Shown here: piece after piece, positions 11,336 through 23,100 of the stretch
Position numbering within the stretch: the stretch's first letter is position 1
Layout of the letters: the number at the start of each line of letters is the position of its first letter
Source of the DNA: Gamarada debralockiae
Taxonomy: Eukaryota > Ascomycota > Leotiomycetes > Helotiales > Hyphodiscaceae
Direction: 5' to 3'
NCBI GenBank assembly: GCA_002803225.1
Contig: NXFV01000490.1
Span: 62,001-126,000, forward strand
DNA: 64,000 bases
The notes under the pieces: model-generated
The model's input: the letters and a program-made list of their open reading frames with translations, nothing else
What the model was told of the DNA's origin: nothing
Database searches by the model: none
Translations under genes and position numbers: made by a program

Positions 11336-13306
11336 CTAACTCTTAATCAAAAGACTGTGGCCTGTCATCTCCTCTGGCTGCTTCAAGCCCATAGCCTCGA
11401 GAATCGTAGGCGCAACATCACCGAGAACGCCGTCTGTCTTCTTGAGACTCCAGCCTTTGGGAGCGTTTGCCATGATGAAGGGGACTTTGTTAGTTGTGTG
11501 CGAGGTCTTGGGTTTGCCATCTTCGAATTTCATTTCTTCGGCATTGCTACAACACAAGAATTATCAGCAAACAGGCCAGAAGTAAGAAGGGGGATGGAAA
11601 GGGTGTTTGAAGGGTCAACGCACCCGTGATCCGAAGTAATGAACAGAAGATAATTCTCCTTCTTGCACGTCTCATAAATCTCACCAATTGCCTTATCAGT
11701 AGCCTCAACACCAATGATAGCAGCCTCATAAACGCCGGTGTGGCCAACCATATCCGGAGGTGCGAAGTTGTTCATGATGAACTCGAACTTCTGCTCCGCA
11801 ATACGCTTGCAGACTTGCTTCGCGACGCCAGCGGCACTCATCTCTGGTGCCTTGTCGTAGGTAGGAACGCTCTTGTTGGATGGGACCAAATCTTGAGACT
11901 CGTCTCTGGTCTCGAGAGGGAAAACCTTCTCTACACCTCCGTTGAAGAAGAAGGTGACGTGAGCATACTTCTCGGTCTCGGCGACGTGGACTTGGTGTAC
12001 GCCTTGGGTACCGAGAGTTTCGGCGAGGACGTTACCCATGTGTTGGGGCTTGAAGGCGATTTGGAACGGGTAGTCGAGCTTGTATTGGGTCATGGTTACG
12101 ATGGTGATGTCCTTGGGATAAGGGAAATCGGGCTTGGGTGAGCGGTCGACGTCTCCGAGAAGTTGGGTGATCTCTCGGACACGGTCAGAGCGGTAGTTGA
12201 AGAAGAAGACTTGGTCGCCATCTGCAATAGTTAGCCATAGGTCTATGAATATGGGGTTCTGGGACTTTACCTTGGATACGACCGTCCTTGCCGTTGCAAA
12301 TGATTGGCTTCAAGAACTCGTCGGTCTCGTCCTTGGAGTATCTCTCCTTGATGGTCTTGACAGGGTCACTGCTTTCCTCTCCGTCACCAAGAACCATACC
12401 CTTCATGGCGACCTCAATTCTCTCCCAGCGCTTATCACGGTCCATGGCATAGTATCGTCCAACCACTGTTGCAATCTCACCGATTCCAATCTCCTTGGTC
12501 TTGTCCAGCAGTTGCTCCATGTATCCTGCACCAGACTTGGGATCGGTGTCTCGTCCATCACCGAAGAAGTGAATGTAGACATGGGGGATTCCGACGTCCT
12601 TGGCGACTTTCAGCAGAGCGTAGAGGTGATCTTGCTTGGAGTGCTGAAGACCCAGTTAGTCAGGCACCCTCTCACATTCGTCTTGTACGGGTGAACATAC
12701 CACACCACCATCAGAGATCAAGCCAGCCAAATGCAGACGTCCAGTACCCTCCTTAGCAGCCTTGAAAGTGTTCATAATTACATCATTCTTGTTGAGCTCT
12801 CCCTTCTTGATCGTCTGATCAATCCGAACCACATCCTGCCACACAACACGTCCAGCACCAATATTCAAGTGTCCGACCTCCGAGTTACCCATCAAGCCCT
12901 CTGGCAGACCCACAGCAAGGGAAGAAGCCTCAAGCTCAGTATACCCATCTGCGTTCTTCTGGAAAGCATCCATCACCGGGGTCTCGGCGGCAGCGATTGC
13001 GTCTCCATTTTTGGGAGAAGACTCACTTGGGATACCCCAGCCGTCAATAACAACTGCGCCAGACCATTACGATTAGCCATGATACTTCTAGGTACACGAG
13101 GCAGATGAGGAGGACGAGGATGTAGTCGGGCTTCTTCGGGGAAGGTATTTTGGTCCTAATGGGAGACATTACAGAGAGAAGAGAACTCCGCACCGGCGGG
13201 GATGAAGAATTGTATGCCACGGCTGGCAGGTACATGGAAAAGGAATTGAGGATACGTGGGATCTTGGGAACGTACTCAGGACAGCTTTATTCTCGACCTT
13301 GACCAT
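11336..13306 (-). CDS. gpmI: 2,3-bisphosphoglycerate-independent phosphoglycerate mutase
   Basis: This enzyme interconverts 3- and 2-phosphoglycerate in cytosolic glycolysis and gluconeogenesis, using two Mn ions and a phosphoserine intermediate. Five exons: 13306-13276, 13053-12701, 12643-12271, 12221-11624 and 11546-11336. Together they encode 521 residues, the usual family length. The N-terminus reads MVKVENKAVLIVIDGWG, with the metal-binding Asp of DGWG. The catalytic serine lies in MGNSEVGHLNIGAG at about residue 68. Other landmarks are HIHFFGDGRDT-like sequence, FFFNYRSDR, FNGGVE and the C-terminal FITSDHGNAEEM, which is split by the last intron. The first exon encodes only ten residues and is followed by a 222-nt intron, long for this genome. 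It is divergent from Med9, 453 bp away. Filamentous ascomycetes commonly use this enzyme rather than the cofactor-dependent yeast type. Confidence 0.96.
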
Positions 13307-13759
13307 TTTGCCGAGTTTCGTCTTACTTCCAGGCTATGTAACACCGATATTAGTCCAAATTGTTTGAATAATGCACAATTGAGAAAAAAAATGAAGAACT
13401 CACTAGATCAGCGATGTGGGTTCGGTCCTCAAATATGCAGTAAACTTTTTGCTTTGAGGGAATTCTAGTGAACGTATGATTGTTGAGAAAAGTAGGTGTT
13501 GTCCTTGGTGGGGGTTTGCTTTGCTTTTTTTTTAGGGCCCCTCCATCGTCAACCACAATCGCCCCGATAAGGCTGTGATGCTGTAGCTTTCCCGAATCGC
13601 CAATCATTCAATTGAATTGACCATTCTGTACCGAAGTACCGAAGATAAGCTCGCGCAAAGGGAAGCTGAGCAGGACCATGTCCGTCGTTGAACTCTCTCA
13701 ATATTTGTTGCGACATCAAACAACTTCTTCTCCTTCATCAAAACATCAGCACACTCACA
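13307..13759. promoter_or_regulatory. divergent promoter, phosphoglycerate mutase / Med9
   Basis: 453 bp between two diverging start codons, so it must contain both promoters. It has a T-run and an AGGGCCCCT palindrome near 13,535. I can assign no specific factor site with confidence. Confidence 0.5.
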
Positions 13760-14212
13760 ATGGCAACCTCACCCTCCCAATCAACACCCCAACCCTCCTT
13801 GCTCAACCTCCCCGAAGGTCTCTCCCCTGAATCAATCGACACGCTCCCCGTCCTCTCCGCAATCCTCTCCCGACTACAAACCCTCTCCCCTACAGCCGCC
13901 ACGACCTCAGGCTCACCGCCAGCAGCTTCTCCCTCGCAACTTGCCAGCAGCACAGGCCCACTCTCCATCAAAGACATTCCTGCCGCGACAGATGATTTGA
14001 AGCATAAGTTGCAGAAAGCGAGGGCACAAGTGAAGGAGCTGCCGGATATTGATAGAAGTTTGGCGGAACAGGAAGAGGAGATTAGGGAGTTGGAGGAGAA
14101 GATTAGGAGGCAGAGGGAGGTTTTGGAGGGGTTGAAGGAGGTTGGGTTGGCTATGAAAAGGGAGAGGGAGGGTAGGGAGAATGGGCAGGTTATGGAAGGC
14201 ATTGAGAGTTGA
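13760..14212 (+). CDS. MED9: Mediator of RNA polymerase II transcription subunit 9
   Basis: A single-exon gene of 150 residues. The start is the ATG at 13,760 (MATSPSQSTPQ...); an earlier in-frame frame extension gives a sequence unlike the family. Med9 belongs to the Mediator middle module, which links activators to RNA polymerase II in the nucleus. Residues about 18-45 (LPEGLSPESIDTLPVLSAI...) form the short N-terminal helix region. Residues about 80-140 are a charged coiled coil (DLKHKLQKARAQVKEL, EEEIRELEEKIRRQREVL). This is the usual Med9 arrangement of a variable Pro/Ser-rich linker followed by a C-terminal helical hairpin. Assignment is by pattern and length, and coiled coils are weakly diagnostic. 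Confidence 0.72.
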   Translation: MATSPSQSTPQPSLLNLPEGLSPESIDTLPVLSAILSRLQTLSPTAATTSGSPPAASPSQLASSTGPLSIKDIPAATDDLKHKLQKARAQVKELPDIDRSLAEQEEEIRELEEKIRRQREVLEGLKEVGLAMKREREGRENGQVMEGIES

Positions 14213-14574
14213 GAGGCGTTGATGAGAATTATGAAGACAGGCTGCCTACGCAAGCTCGATCGGCCGTCGGACCATCCGACTGATTTATACAAGGAAAAAG
14301 CACTCGTTGCATGGGCTAAAGTCAACACTGGACAATGAGTGCAGCTATATACGGCTCCTGGCTTTCGGGGGCTGTATTTGAAATACCACAACTGGATGCA
14401 GTCGTTCCAGACAAGCTATGGAGGATTCAGGCCGCAAAATAATACCCATTTGATAAAGCGTAAATACTCAAAACATTACATCGACAGTTGCTCCAACTCC
14501 ACCGCTATGGGTAAAGTGATTCAATCCTCCAAGAGAACCTGTAATCATCTTTCACAAACGAATCCCTGTGTCCA
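14213..14574. other. convergent intergenic region
   Basis: 362 bp between Med9 (+) and tubulin cofactor C (-), which end towards each other. It probably holds both 3' UTRs, and nothing else is seen. Confidence 0.45.
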
Positions 14575-15897
14575 TCACCTTTGGATGCCAACCTTCTTCA
14601 GTATGTCCTCCAAGCCAACTCCAGGTCCACCGGGAACAACTTTAGTCCATATTTCCTCCTTCAATCTCTCATCCTCTGATAAAATGCTCCAGTTTGGACT
14701 ATGCTCTGCCTTGAGCCACTTAAAATCATCAACTTGATCCCATTGATTCTCAACGGGTTCCTCCGAGATAATTGTCTATCAGAAATGTCAGTGGTAATCA
14801 CTTGAAGTTCTTGAGTTGTACTTACATGGCAATCGGGAATGGGGGAGAATCGAACATTACTGCAGTCCTCAATGATAGGTCGACTAGCACAATGAAGATA
14901 TATATCGACATTCTTGCAATCATGCATCCGTACCTGCCTCGATGCAACAACAATAATGCTATTCTCAACAGCAGTGATATGACCAGCTCCCGCCACGTGA
15001 CCAGCTATGATGAGAGACTCCTTGATGTTTTTCAAGACGAGGCCAGCAAATGGAGTACCATTAGCTGTTGGAACTGACATGTCGACAATGCATCTGTTGA
15101 GTCGGGTTAGGGATCCAGACGAGGTGGCGCGGGATGCCGATGAAGGGAGAATGATGTGGAGTCCTGTGTGACCCGAGATATTCACGTTCGTTGCTTGGGA
15201 GAAACTTGGCTTTCGGATCGGCCCGCTTGCTCTCGTCATCTCTTCATTGTAGTTCTTGGGGAACGACGGCAGATCACCAATGGTGTCTCTGCTATCTCGT
15301 TCGCTCGGGGGTGTGGCCAAGTTGGCAGGAGTAGTGGCCATCGAAGACTCGTCCGAGGAAGCGAACCCAGGTCTAAAGCTAGGGGTGTGGAGACGCTGTT
15401 CTGCGGCAAGCTCAGCTGCGTCGTTTAAGGAGATGGCAGAGCCATTCTTGTTAGTCGTTTTGAATTGAAATCTCGATTTTGGTGCAAACTTGGATCGAGT
15501 TTCCTGTAGCTTCTCTGTGAGAGCTTTGACGGCCTGTCCAGCTCAGTAAACGTATTAAATAGGAAACAATGATTCAACTCACTTGAGCGTAGGTCCGTTG
15601 GTCATAAGCTGGAATGAAACCAGTCGCATCCGTGACTTCATTGGAGAGTCTGACGATGCCAGCCAGGCAGTGATCTATGGCGTCTTGTCTTTCGCCTCCA
15701 ACCAATGCGTAACTTTCGAGCTGGCTCATCTGTTCTTGGAGTTCTATATGCCATTAGAATTTACCTTGCATTCACGTGAAGGAGCCCATACCTGTGACTT
15801 CTTCTTGGAAGTAGCGATAGAAACGCTGATTAATGTCCGACTGCTGGCTCGCGGATGAGTTAAGCGGCGGACGCGCTCCGCTCAGAGGGTTCTCCAT
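14575..15897 (-). CDS. TBCC: tubulin-specific chaperone C (tubulin-folding cofactor C)
   Basis: Cofactor C acts in the cytosolic tubulin-folding pathway. It binds the cofactor D-E-tubulin complex and stimulates GTP hydrolysis by beta-tubulin to release folded heterodimer. Four exons: 15897-15792, 15743-15583, 15533-14826 and 14775-14575, encoding 391 residues. The N-terminal part (RFYRYFQEEVTELQEQMSQL...) is a helical spectrin-like bundle. A Ser/Pro linker follows, and then the C-CAP/TBCC beta-helix (ISGHTGLHIILP, FAGLVLKNIKESLIIAGHV, GSIF-like strands, VRMHDCKNVDIYLHCASRPIIEDCSNVRF). The C-terminal tail NQWDQVDDFKWL is characteristic of TBCC proteins. The arginine-finger position is expected within QVRMHDC. 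All exon phases close correctly. Confidence 0.93.
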
Positions 15898-17239
15898 TGT
15901 GCCTGTGAGAAACTGATACGAGATCAATTCGAGTGAAACGGGGGATTCGTGACTTAAAAACAAGTCTTGAGTTCTGTGAGGCGAGAATACCCAAGGTGGG
16001 GCGGAGTTGAAAGATGGTTGTGCGACTGCGTGAGATGGGATCGCAATGACTTCAGCGGCTGTGGGGACATCACTAATGCACGTGCTTCAAGGGTCCCACT
16101 GGGATGCTGTGCACCGGCTGAATATCAACCCCAATGTTGATCGCCACTCTGTTGTAAATTTTGAGAATTGAGTTGGAAGACGCCCTCTTTTAAATACCCG
16201 TCACTAATTGTGTCAGATATTAAATTAGCAAAGATAGTCAGAATCACCGAAATGTTATTTGTTGACTTGGAAACGCCAGCAGAGGGGTGGCAATCCGCTG
16301 GTAATTTGCGGGGTAAAATCCTTACATAAGCAATTCTCACGGGCACTCACACACCAAATCTGACACAAATAGAGCGGGTCTTTGCATCGACAATGAGAGC
16401 CATAATGAAATCGCGTCTCTTCCGCCAGCCTCGTTCCCTTCACCACTAATAATAAGGGATTTGAGGAGGACCCGAGGACAACCTCAGAGAGATGCTTTGG
16501 ATGCGGCTTTCAAGTCTTCAACATAAGTGCTCTTGGATTCAGAAGCTGGATTTCAGGAGTTGAATTTGGCATCGCCGATTTGACTGATTCAAGTTCAACC
16601 ATCAAGGTTCGGAATTGTAGCACGATTTCAATGGTTAGGCCTCCAGAGAGATGGCTCCACGCTCTGACTCTCGATGCTTGGGCTTGGCGAGCAATGGGAG
16701 ACGGTCAATATTGAACCATCATCGACCTTGTAACCATGCTTCTCAAGCTTCCAAGTAGGCGTTGGAGATTTCAAACCAAGCCATGTCTGAGGATTTCAAT
16801 ATTCCATCATACCTCTGTTTGATCTTTCATGGAAAGCATGAGAGAGCCGAGGGCTCTCGCAGAGCTCACTTCAAGTGTATTTCGACAGCTCTTCCTCGGA
16901 GGCATGACAGTTGGTAGAGCCCGACAAGGCGCTCTAAACCGTCAGGTACAGATCTCAGTTAGAGTTATAATTGAGGGGGGAGCTGTTGCGGATAGCGGTC
17001 ACGCCTACCATCCGTCTTCCCACTTAGCCACTTAGGTAGTCGCAACGATGAACCTCACCGACACCAAGTCTGATTCTTTCCTAATAATGATGCTGATGCA
17101 ACTTTTTAAAAGTTTAGGAAGTTGCTGCCTACTTTTCCAACCCGTCAAAATGGCTTCGCTCAGGTAGCTCTCCACTCTTCTGTCACACCCGTCCGTCAGC
17201 TCACGAAGATCTCCCTCACACGATCTACTGCGCGCCGGG
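15898..17239. other. intergenic, nothing recognised
   Basis: About 1.3 kb upstream of tubulin cofactor C and upstream of the heptad-repeat gene. Short open frames on both strands show no family features. It should include the TBCC promoter near 15,900-16,100. Confidence 0.45.
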
Positions 17240-18107
17240 ATGCATCTCGAGCCAATGGATATCGACTCAGAGGATATTGAGCTGGAGGATGTCGAGCCTG
17301 AGCATGACACTTCTATGACACTTGCCATGTTACCTCAAGAGGACGACCTAGCGCTCTATCATCACCGCCTCTTTGATCTCCTTGAAGGTGTCTCTGAAAC
17401 TTACATCAGTGACCAGTGGGTCAACTGGCTCCCCAAAAAGACACTGGAGAAGTGGTGCCTCGCGCTGTCAAATTACACCTTACCTTGGTTCAAGCTGCTT
17501 CTCAATCAAGCTGAACCGCCGACGTGGCGTCAGGTATTGGAACTCCCATGGATTAATACCACCAGCATTGGCGAGCCTTATCGTAGCTCCCCTAGAGAAA
17601 ATATACAGGGCCGGATTTGTGGTGTGTTTCGGATCACAGCTAACATTGATAGTTGCATATGATCACGCTCTGACGCCTCGCGTTGACGACATGGGCCTTG
17701 AGGTTCAAGAAGCTGCGAAGATCATTAGGAATATAGGTCGCAACATAGGTCGGTGGCGCCCTGCGAAGAAAGGTGACGAGCCCTCAAATGGAGGCATCGC
17801 GAGTTTAGCAGCTTTTGATGAGAGAGCTATTGACGAGAATACCAGGCGTCAGAAGGAAGCTATGCGTCAGGAGAAAGAGGTCTTACGTCTAGAAAATGGG
17901 GCCAGGCGTCAGAAGAATGTCACCAGACGTCAGGAGAACGAAGCCAAACGTCAGAAGAACGAGGCCAGGCTTCAAGAAAAAGGGGTCGGACGTCAGGGAA
18001 AGGGAGTAACGGGAGCTGAACACGATAGAATGAGGCAGCGGCCGACGCCCAGATTGAGAAGTTGGGTATCAAACACTGGTCTTGGAAGACACCTGGCTTT
18101 ATCATGA
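17240..18107 (+). CDS. orphan protein with heptad-repeat C-terminal half
   Basis: The first frame starts at 17,240 (MHLEPMDIDSED...) and reads through an acidic N-terminus into a folded-looking segment (LFDLLEGVSETYISDQWVNW, LEKWCLALSNYTLPWFKLLL). Coding character then moves to another frame that runs to 18,107. Removing a candidate 106-nt intron (17,534-17,639, GTATTG...CACAG) joins the two frames and gives 253 residues. However, the putative intron also reads like coding sequence (LELPWINTTSIG), so a genuine frameshift and decayed gene is equally possible. The C-terminal half contains eight 7-residue units rich in Arg, Gln, Lys and Glu, a predicted coiled coil. I recognise no family, and no transposon hallmarks are visible. 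Confidence 0.45.
17847..18014 (+). repeat. 21-nt tandem minisatellite (eight units) encoding heptads
   Basis: Eight consecutive 21-nt units, mostly beginning CGTCAGAAG or CGTCAGGAG. They encode 7-residue repeats such as RQKEAMR, RQEKEVL, RQKNVTR, RQENEAK and RQKNEAR. Units 3 and 7 have diverged (RLENGAR, LQEKGVG). The period keeps the reading frame and matches the heptad period of coiled coils. Confidence 0.85.
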
Positions 18108-18805
18108 CACCTGAGATTGAAATGCCACAGAGATGGGAGAGAAGGTACAACCGTCTAGCATCGAGACGTCGAGGCAGAATAAGCCAAGGAAGGCGTTGAG
18201 CGAGCGGCCTTCAAATCTGCCTTGAGAGACTGGCGTGGTTGTTAGGAGATTAATAGCATTCTTAGAGGCGCTCTATTGAGAACTTGAATTTGGGAGCGGT
18301 GGTCTTTTGAGAGCTGGGAGTATGGTTTATGGTAGTACATACGTACTTTGCTGGTATCATCTACCTAATGATAACGATATGTCTTAGCGTGCCGACTTCT
18401 CGACCACATATAGAGATATCCATAGGAGAATTCAACACTTGTATAAATCATGAGATGGGTCTACCCACGTGATATCGAAAAGGCCTTGAAAGGGCAGCTC
18501 GAGAGTTGAGATATGTAGAGGGTCATTTGAGTAATTCAAAGCCAGCTTTCACTTCGTGCAGTGTAATCCCAGCTAATCCACAAGCTGGTTTTCTAGTTTC
18601 TGAAACAAAGAAACCCGCGATGCGGAAAGACTTGAGCCTCAGAGGATAATTGTACCAATCCCCAGCAGGACGCATTCAAGCTGGTCGCTCCTCTAATCAC
18701 TTACGAGCCCAGAATACCTTTTGTTGTATTTGTTTATTCTAGTACAAAGGAGTCATCATATTTACATCCAGGAAATACCCAATCAAAGTCGAATCTAGGA
18801 AAGAT
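18108..18805. other. intergenic, nothing recognised
   Basis: About 700 bp downstream of the heptad-repeat gene and of NDUFA11, convergent. A CACGTGAT site lies near 18,468. I see no coding region. Confidence 0.4.
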
Positions 18806-19541
18806 TTATGACTTTGTTGGCACTTCAATGCCATACTTCTCCTTGATTCGCTCTGCCCGTCTCTCTTGATATCCTGGACCATAGATACCTTTGCAATGAT
18901 TAATAAGTGCGCGAAATTCCAGTGGAATGTAACATACCTCTTCCCTCTCCCAACTCGTTGATGGTTTCTTCGATCGGCCTCCGTCTATTCTTTCTCAGAT
19001 GTTCTTTTCGCTCGAACTCATCCATCTCGGGATCCTTCTTGTATCCAGTCAAAGCTCCTCCTGTATAATCGTATGCACCAAGGACGATTGCTGTTAAAGC
19101 ACCGAAACCGAGGACCGCCGGGGTTGAGCCCGCTACGAGAAACATCAGTACAATTCCGATACAATGTATTTCCCAATGAGTTTCTCACATCTCAAACCCA
19201 TAATAGAGCCTGCTAAGAATCCACCAATTGCTGTGTTCAAGCTATCCTCCTTCTCTCGTAGGTTGGCTGACGCGAAACGTGTGAACTCGTATGTACCTCC
19301 CATCGCAGCTGTAGAAGGGTCAGCTACAGCTCCTAATTGATTCTTCGAATAGATTGAACGAACCGAACATGGCAGCAGTGCCTCCAGTCCTGGTGAAGAC
19401 TCCCCAAGCACTCACATTCCTCCTCGTCAAGGTATTCTGAATCGCTGAAACCGCCAATCCAGCTGAACCAGTGATTAACGTTCCATTGATAGCTGCCTTG
19501 ACGGCATCCTTTGGATGGTATTGTTCTTCCCCGGATGCCAT
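18806..19541 (-). CDS. NDUFA11: NADH-ubiquinone oxidoreductase 21.3 kDa subunit (NDUFA11-like)
   Basis: An accessory subunit in the membrane arm of mitochondrial complex I, of the Tim17/Tim22/Tim23 fold family. Four exons: 19541-19364, 19308-19189, 19132-18938 and 18888-18806. They encode 191 residues, matching the roughly 21 kDa fungal subunit. The N-terminus MASGEEQYHPKDAVKAAING leads into four glycine-rich transmembrane segments (GTLITGSAGLAVSAI; GGTAAMFAAMGGTYEF; AIGGFLAGSIMGL; PAVLGFGALTAIVLGAY). A charged C-terminal tail (DEFERKEHLRKNRRRPIEE) follows. No cleavable presequence is evident, as expected for this family. It is divergent from the Ubp2 gene, 560 bp away. It is one of three complex I-associated genes in the window. 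Confidence 0.92.
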
Positions 19542-20101
19542 ATTGACTCGTGCGGCTAAAGGAAAGGTGATGGAGGAGGCACAATTGTTGTCGACTTCAC
19601 GTTCGGTTGATTGAGAGTTGGAGCTTCAATGCGGCAGGTTCCGCGGCTTACACTAACCCTTTTGGGTATCGATTAGATCTGAAGACGAGCTCACATAAAT
19701 TAGGCAAATCAACATGGAATCATACGCGTGTGTACATGTGCGTTTTTAGAATCATCGAAATTATTCATGACAACGGCTCTTTATTCTCTGATCGATCTGC
19801 CCTACGAAGTCCGTCTTGAACAGTAATATCGCCCCCAGCTTGTTTGCCCTTCTACCGAGATCCAAGTTACATCAAGCACCCAAGCCTTTTGCCCCGTCAC
19901 CAAAATATCCACGAACAGACCTAAAGTAAACCAGATTTCGAGCCCTGAATACCACTGAGGTCGAGAAGTGGATTCCCAAACATCAAGTAGTTTGCAGTTG
20001 TGGGGATAGGGCAACGATTCCTTTCGGTGCCTAGGGAGTTGGTCTCGCGGAAGGAGGCGGTCGAACTGAGGATTCAGTGCTGGCGTTGATCTGAAGCTGT
20101 C
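19542..20101. promoter_or_regulatory. divergent promoter, NDUFA11 / UBP2
   Basis: 560 bp between two diverging start codons. It must contain both promoters, but I recognise no specific binding motif with confidence. Confidence 0.45.
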
Positions 20102-23100
20102 ATGGACGACCGCTCCTTACGGCCAGGACCAGGTTTGTTTCTTTTTCTTCCCACCAAGCTCTCTGCTGCCCTTGAGCACTGTTGCAGACGTTGGACACAA
20201 AGCTAATATTTGTGGCCTTTCAGGAAAGACTGCGCCGAGATTGATCAATGACCTGCTCGACTATGATCCAACAAAGCTGAAGAATAATGGGAGGAACATA
20301 CTTGCCGATGATGCTCCGCAGTTCAGAGGCAGGAATCTTCTGCGAAAGGGGATTCAGGACTGTCGGCATACCCTCATGGAGAAACTGGACCGATCAAACG
20401 CTCCTGTCTCGAACGATGAACAGCCGGATGGAACGACGAGGTATGAGATCGCGACATATTGTTCAACATGCCGTTACCATTTCGATATCACAGTAGACTT
20501 CAGGGTACGCTATGGTCGACAAATTTCCTGCAGATTATCGGACCACGAGAATCCACTGCATCATCTGCGCCTTGTGGAATCGGCAGACGCCAAGGAATAT
20601 GAGCACAGATTTGGTAGCAACAAGTACCATCCATTCACTGAGGCTCATAAATTTCAATGTTCTGGAGCCACTTGTCCTGTTGTAGTCAACATTACCATCT
20701 CTCCGCCCAGACTTGGCAAGAAAATGCTATCTCTCATAACGGATCCCAAAAGGGTTTATGCACGTGGACGAAAAGTCATACAAGAAGAACCCGAGAGATT
20801 TACCGGCTTGTCACCAATTTTACCTTACCAAGCACTTACGAACCTTCGAACTTACCTTCGTGATGCAAGAGATGCAAAAGACCCCGAGAAACTCAAGAAA
20901 ATCGCGAAGAGAAACAAGAGATTATTACTTGCATTTGCCGATGAATGCGATAGTCTTTTCCATTACCTAGATTTCAAGGTGGTAACGGAGGACGGCCCTG
21001 ACCCTACTGTGGTATGCTACTTTACTATTCATTTTGTTGTGATAGCCCTCTCAATATGTTATGTGTCGTTGACTTCAACGCTCTCGCATCTTCCACCCAC
21101 AAACTCTTGACTTTACTAACCTCACTTTCAAGGATGAGCCAAACTACTTCTGGCAATTACCAGTTATCACAGACGCCAACAGGAACTTCATTGATGACGT
21201 TGTGATTGAGATAGATCTTGCAATTTATGAGCTATCAACAAGCGACCAACGGAATCAAATAAAAGACCTCCACGTTGGTGTGCCGGCGTTGAAGGATATC
21301 GAACGAAGTCTTAGCTGTTTCGATTACCCAAAGAGATCGAGGACAGTGGACCTCTCAACCGAAGAGCATCCCCACTACGCCAGTCTCGGGGCCGTCGACC
21401 AATTCACGGATGAGCTTTTAAGTTGGGCTTACGACCGGCAGTGCGAATGCGATCCCGAGAACAAGCCATACTATCTGGATTGTTTAGCAGACATTGCGAA
21501 AGGGCGTCAAAGCTCCGACCTCCAAACGAAAGTCGTCATGGCTACTTCTGCAGGCCAACATGGCTTGAAGGAGATCGAGGATGCATTCAAGTTCTTCGCG
21601 CTGGATCCAGCAACGACAGAGGGAGACGATCATATTATTGGCGTCTATACCGCCAGAATCGATTCTGCTCCACGCCAAAAAGATGAAGCAAGACAATGTT
21701 TGAAGGTGATCGCCAGCGCAAGAGAGAGTGAAAAGATCAAAGCCGTTGCAAATGACCAAACAATGTCTTTGGAGGAGGCACTCGAGTTCTTGAATGTCAC
21801 TGAAGACACGCCATCCGACAGTATCGAGGCCGCGGCCATAGCACTAGTAAGCCTTGTCTCATCTCTACTTGAGCGCATCTAATCAACAGCTAGGCATTCG
21901 ACGCCGACAAATCAAGAGTTTCCCGTGCATTGAGGGTCATCGCCACTCGTCGGGGCAATGACTACGTTCTTCAAAGCGCCGCTTCACGCATAGAATCTGG
22001 TGATGGTGACCAGACGCTTGCCATTGGCGACGCCTACAATCGACTCCAAATCGCGGACCAGGGCCGGGGTGTACCGGACGAGACTGTGTTGACATACTAT
22101 CAAAGTCTCTCAGGAGATGCTCCAGCTGGGTCCAAAGACAGTTATTCTGAGGCTTTACGCGCAATAGCACTGGATCGGAAAAGCAGCTTCTTGCTGGCGA
22201 AGTTGGACGATCCTAATGCAGATGTGCAAGCAACTCGCACGACGTCCGACGAACCTGTTGGCCTTGAAAATATCGGCAACACTTGCTACCTGAATAGTCT
22301 CCTCCAATTCTACTACACTATAAAGCCGCTCAGAGACGTGGTCATGGACTTCGAGGCTTATCGTGTGGATCCCAATGATCAGGATATTAGCACTGGCAAG
22401 AAGCGCGTCGGAAACCGTGTAGTTGATAGGGCCGAGGTTGTCAAGGCGCAGAAGTGTAAGTGTCTGATATTACTCAATGCTTGGTCGTTCTAATTCGCAG
22501 TAGTCGTGAACGAGTTACACGGCTTGTACGAAAATCTCAGAACAGCCTCGACAAGATCCGTCAAGCCCACAAAACAACTTGCCAAGTCGACTTTCATAAC
22601 CCCAGCGTTGGAGGAAAATTTTAGGGTATATCGAAAACAATCGATCAGCAGTCCTGACGGACGTCCTCCTTTATCATCGATTTTCGATCGCCCAGTGTTC
22701 GGTCCCGAAGGTCCTCCTCTAGCTCCGCATCGTTTGCCAATACCAGAAGAAGACATAGAGATGGTCGATCGACCGAACAACAAGTCTTCAGACAATAAAA
22801 GCGACAGCAGTGAGGCAACTCTCATCGAAATGGAAGCAGACTCAGACCAGCCTCCTCTTTATGACGAGAGCATAGGCAATCAGTTGTTTCCCAGCGACAT
22901 GAAGCGCGAGAAGGGAGAATCAGAGAACTGTGTTGCTGAAGGAGATGATGCCGTCATGGTCAATGGCGATCACTTGGATACAGAATCGAATTTCCCTGCG
23001 GCCCCGGAAAAGCCACCGCCTGTACCGCCGCGAAACAAGGCAGGACTAAGTATTCAGACGACTGATACGAAGGATATTACTGAATCTGAGGAAGATGGCT

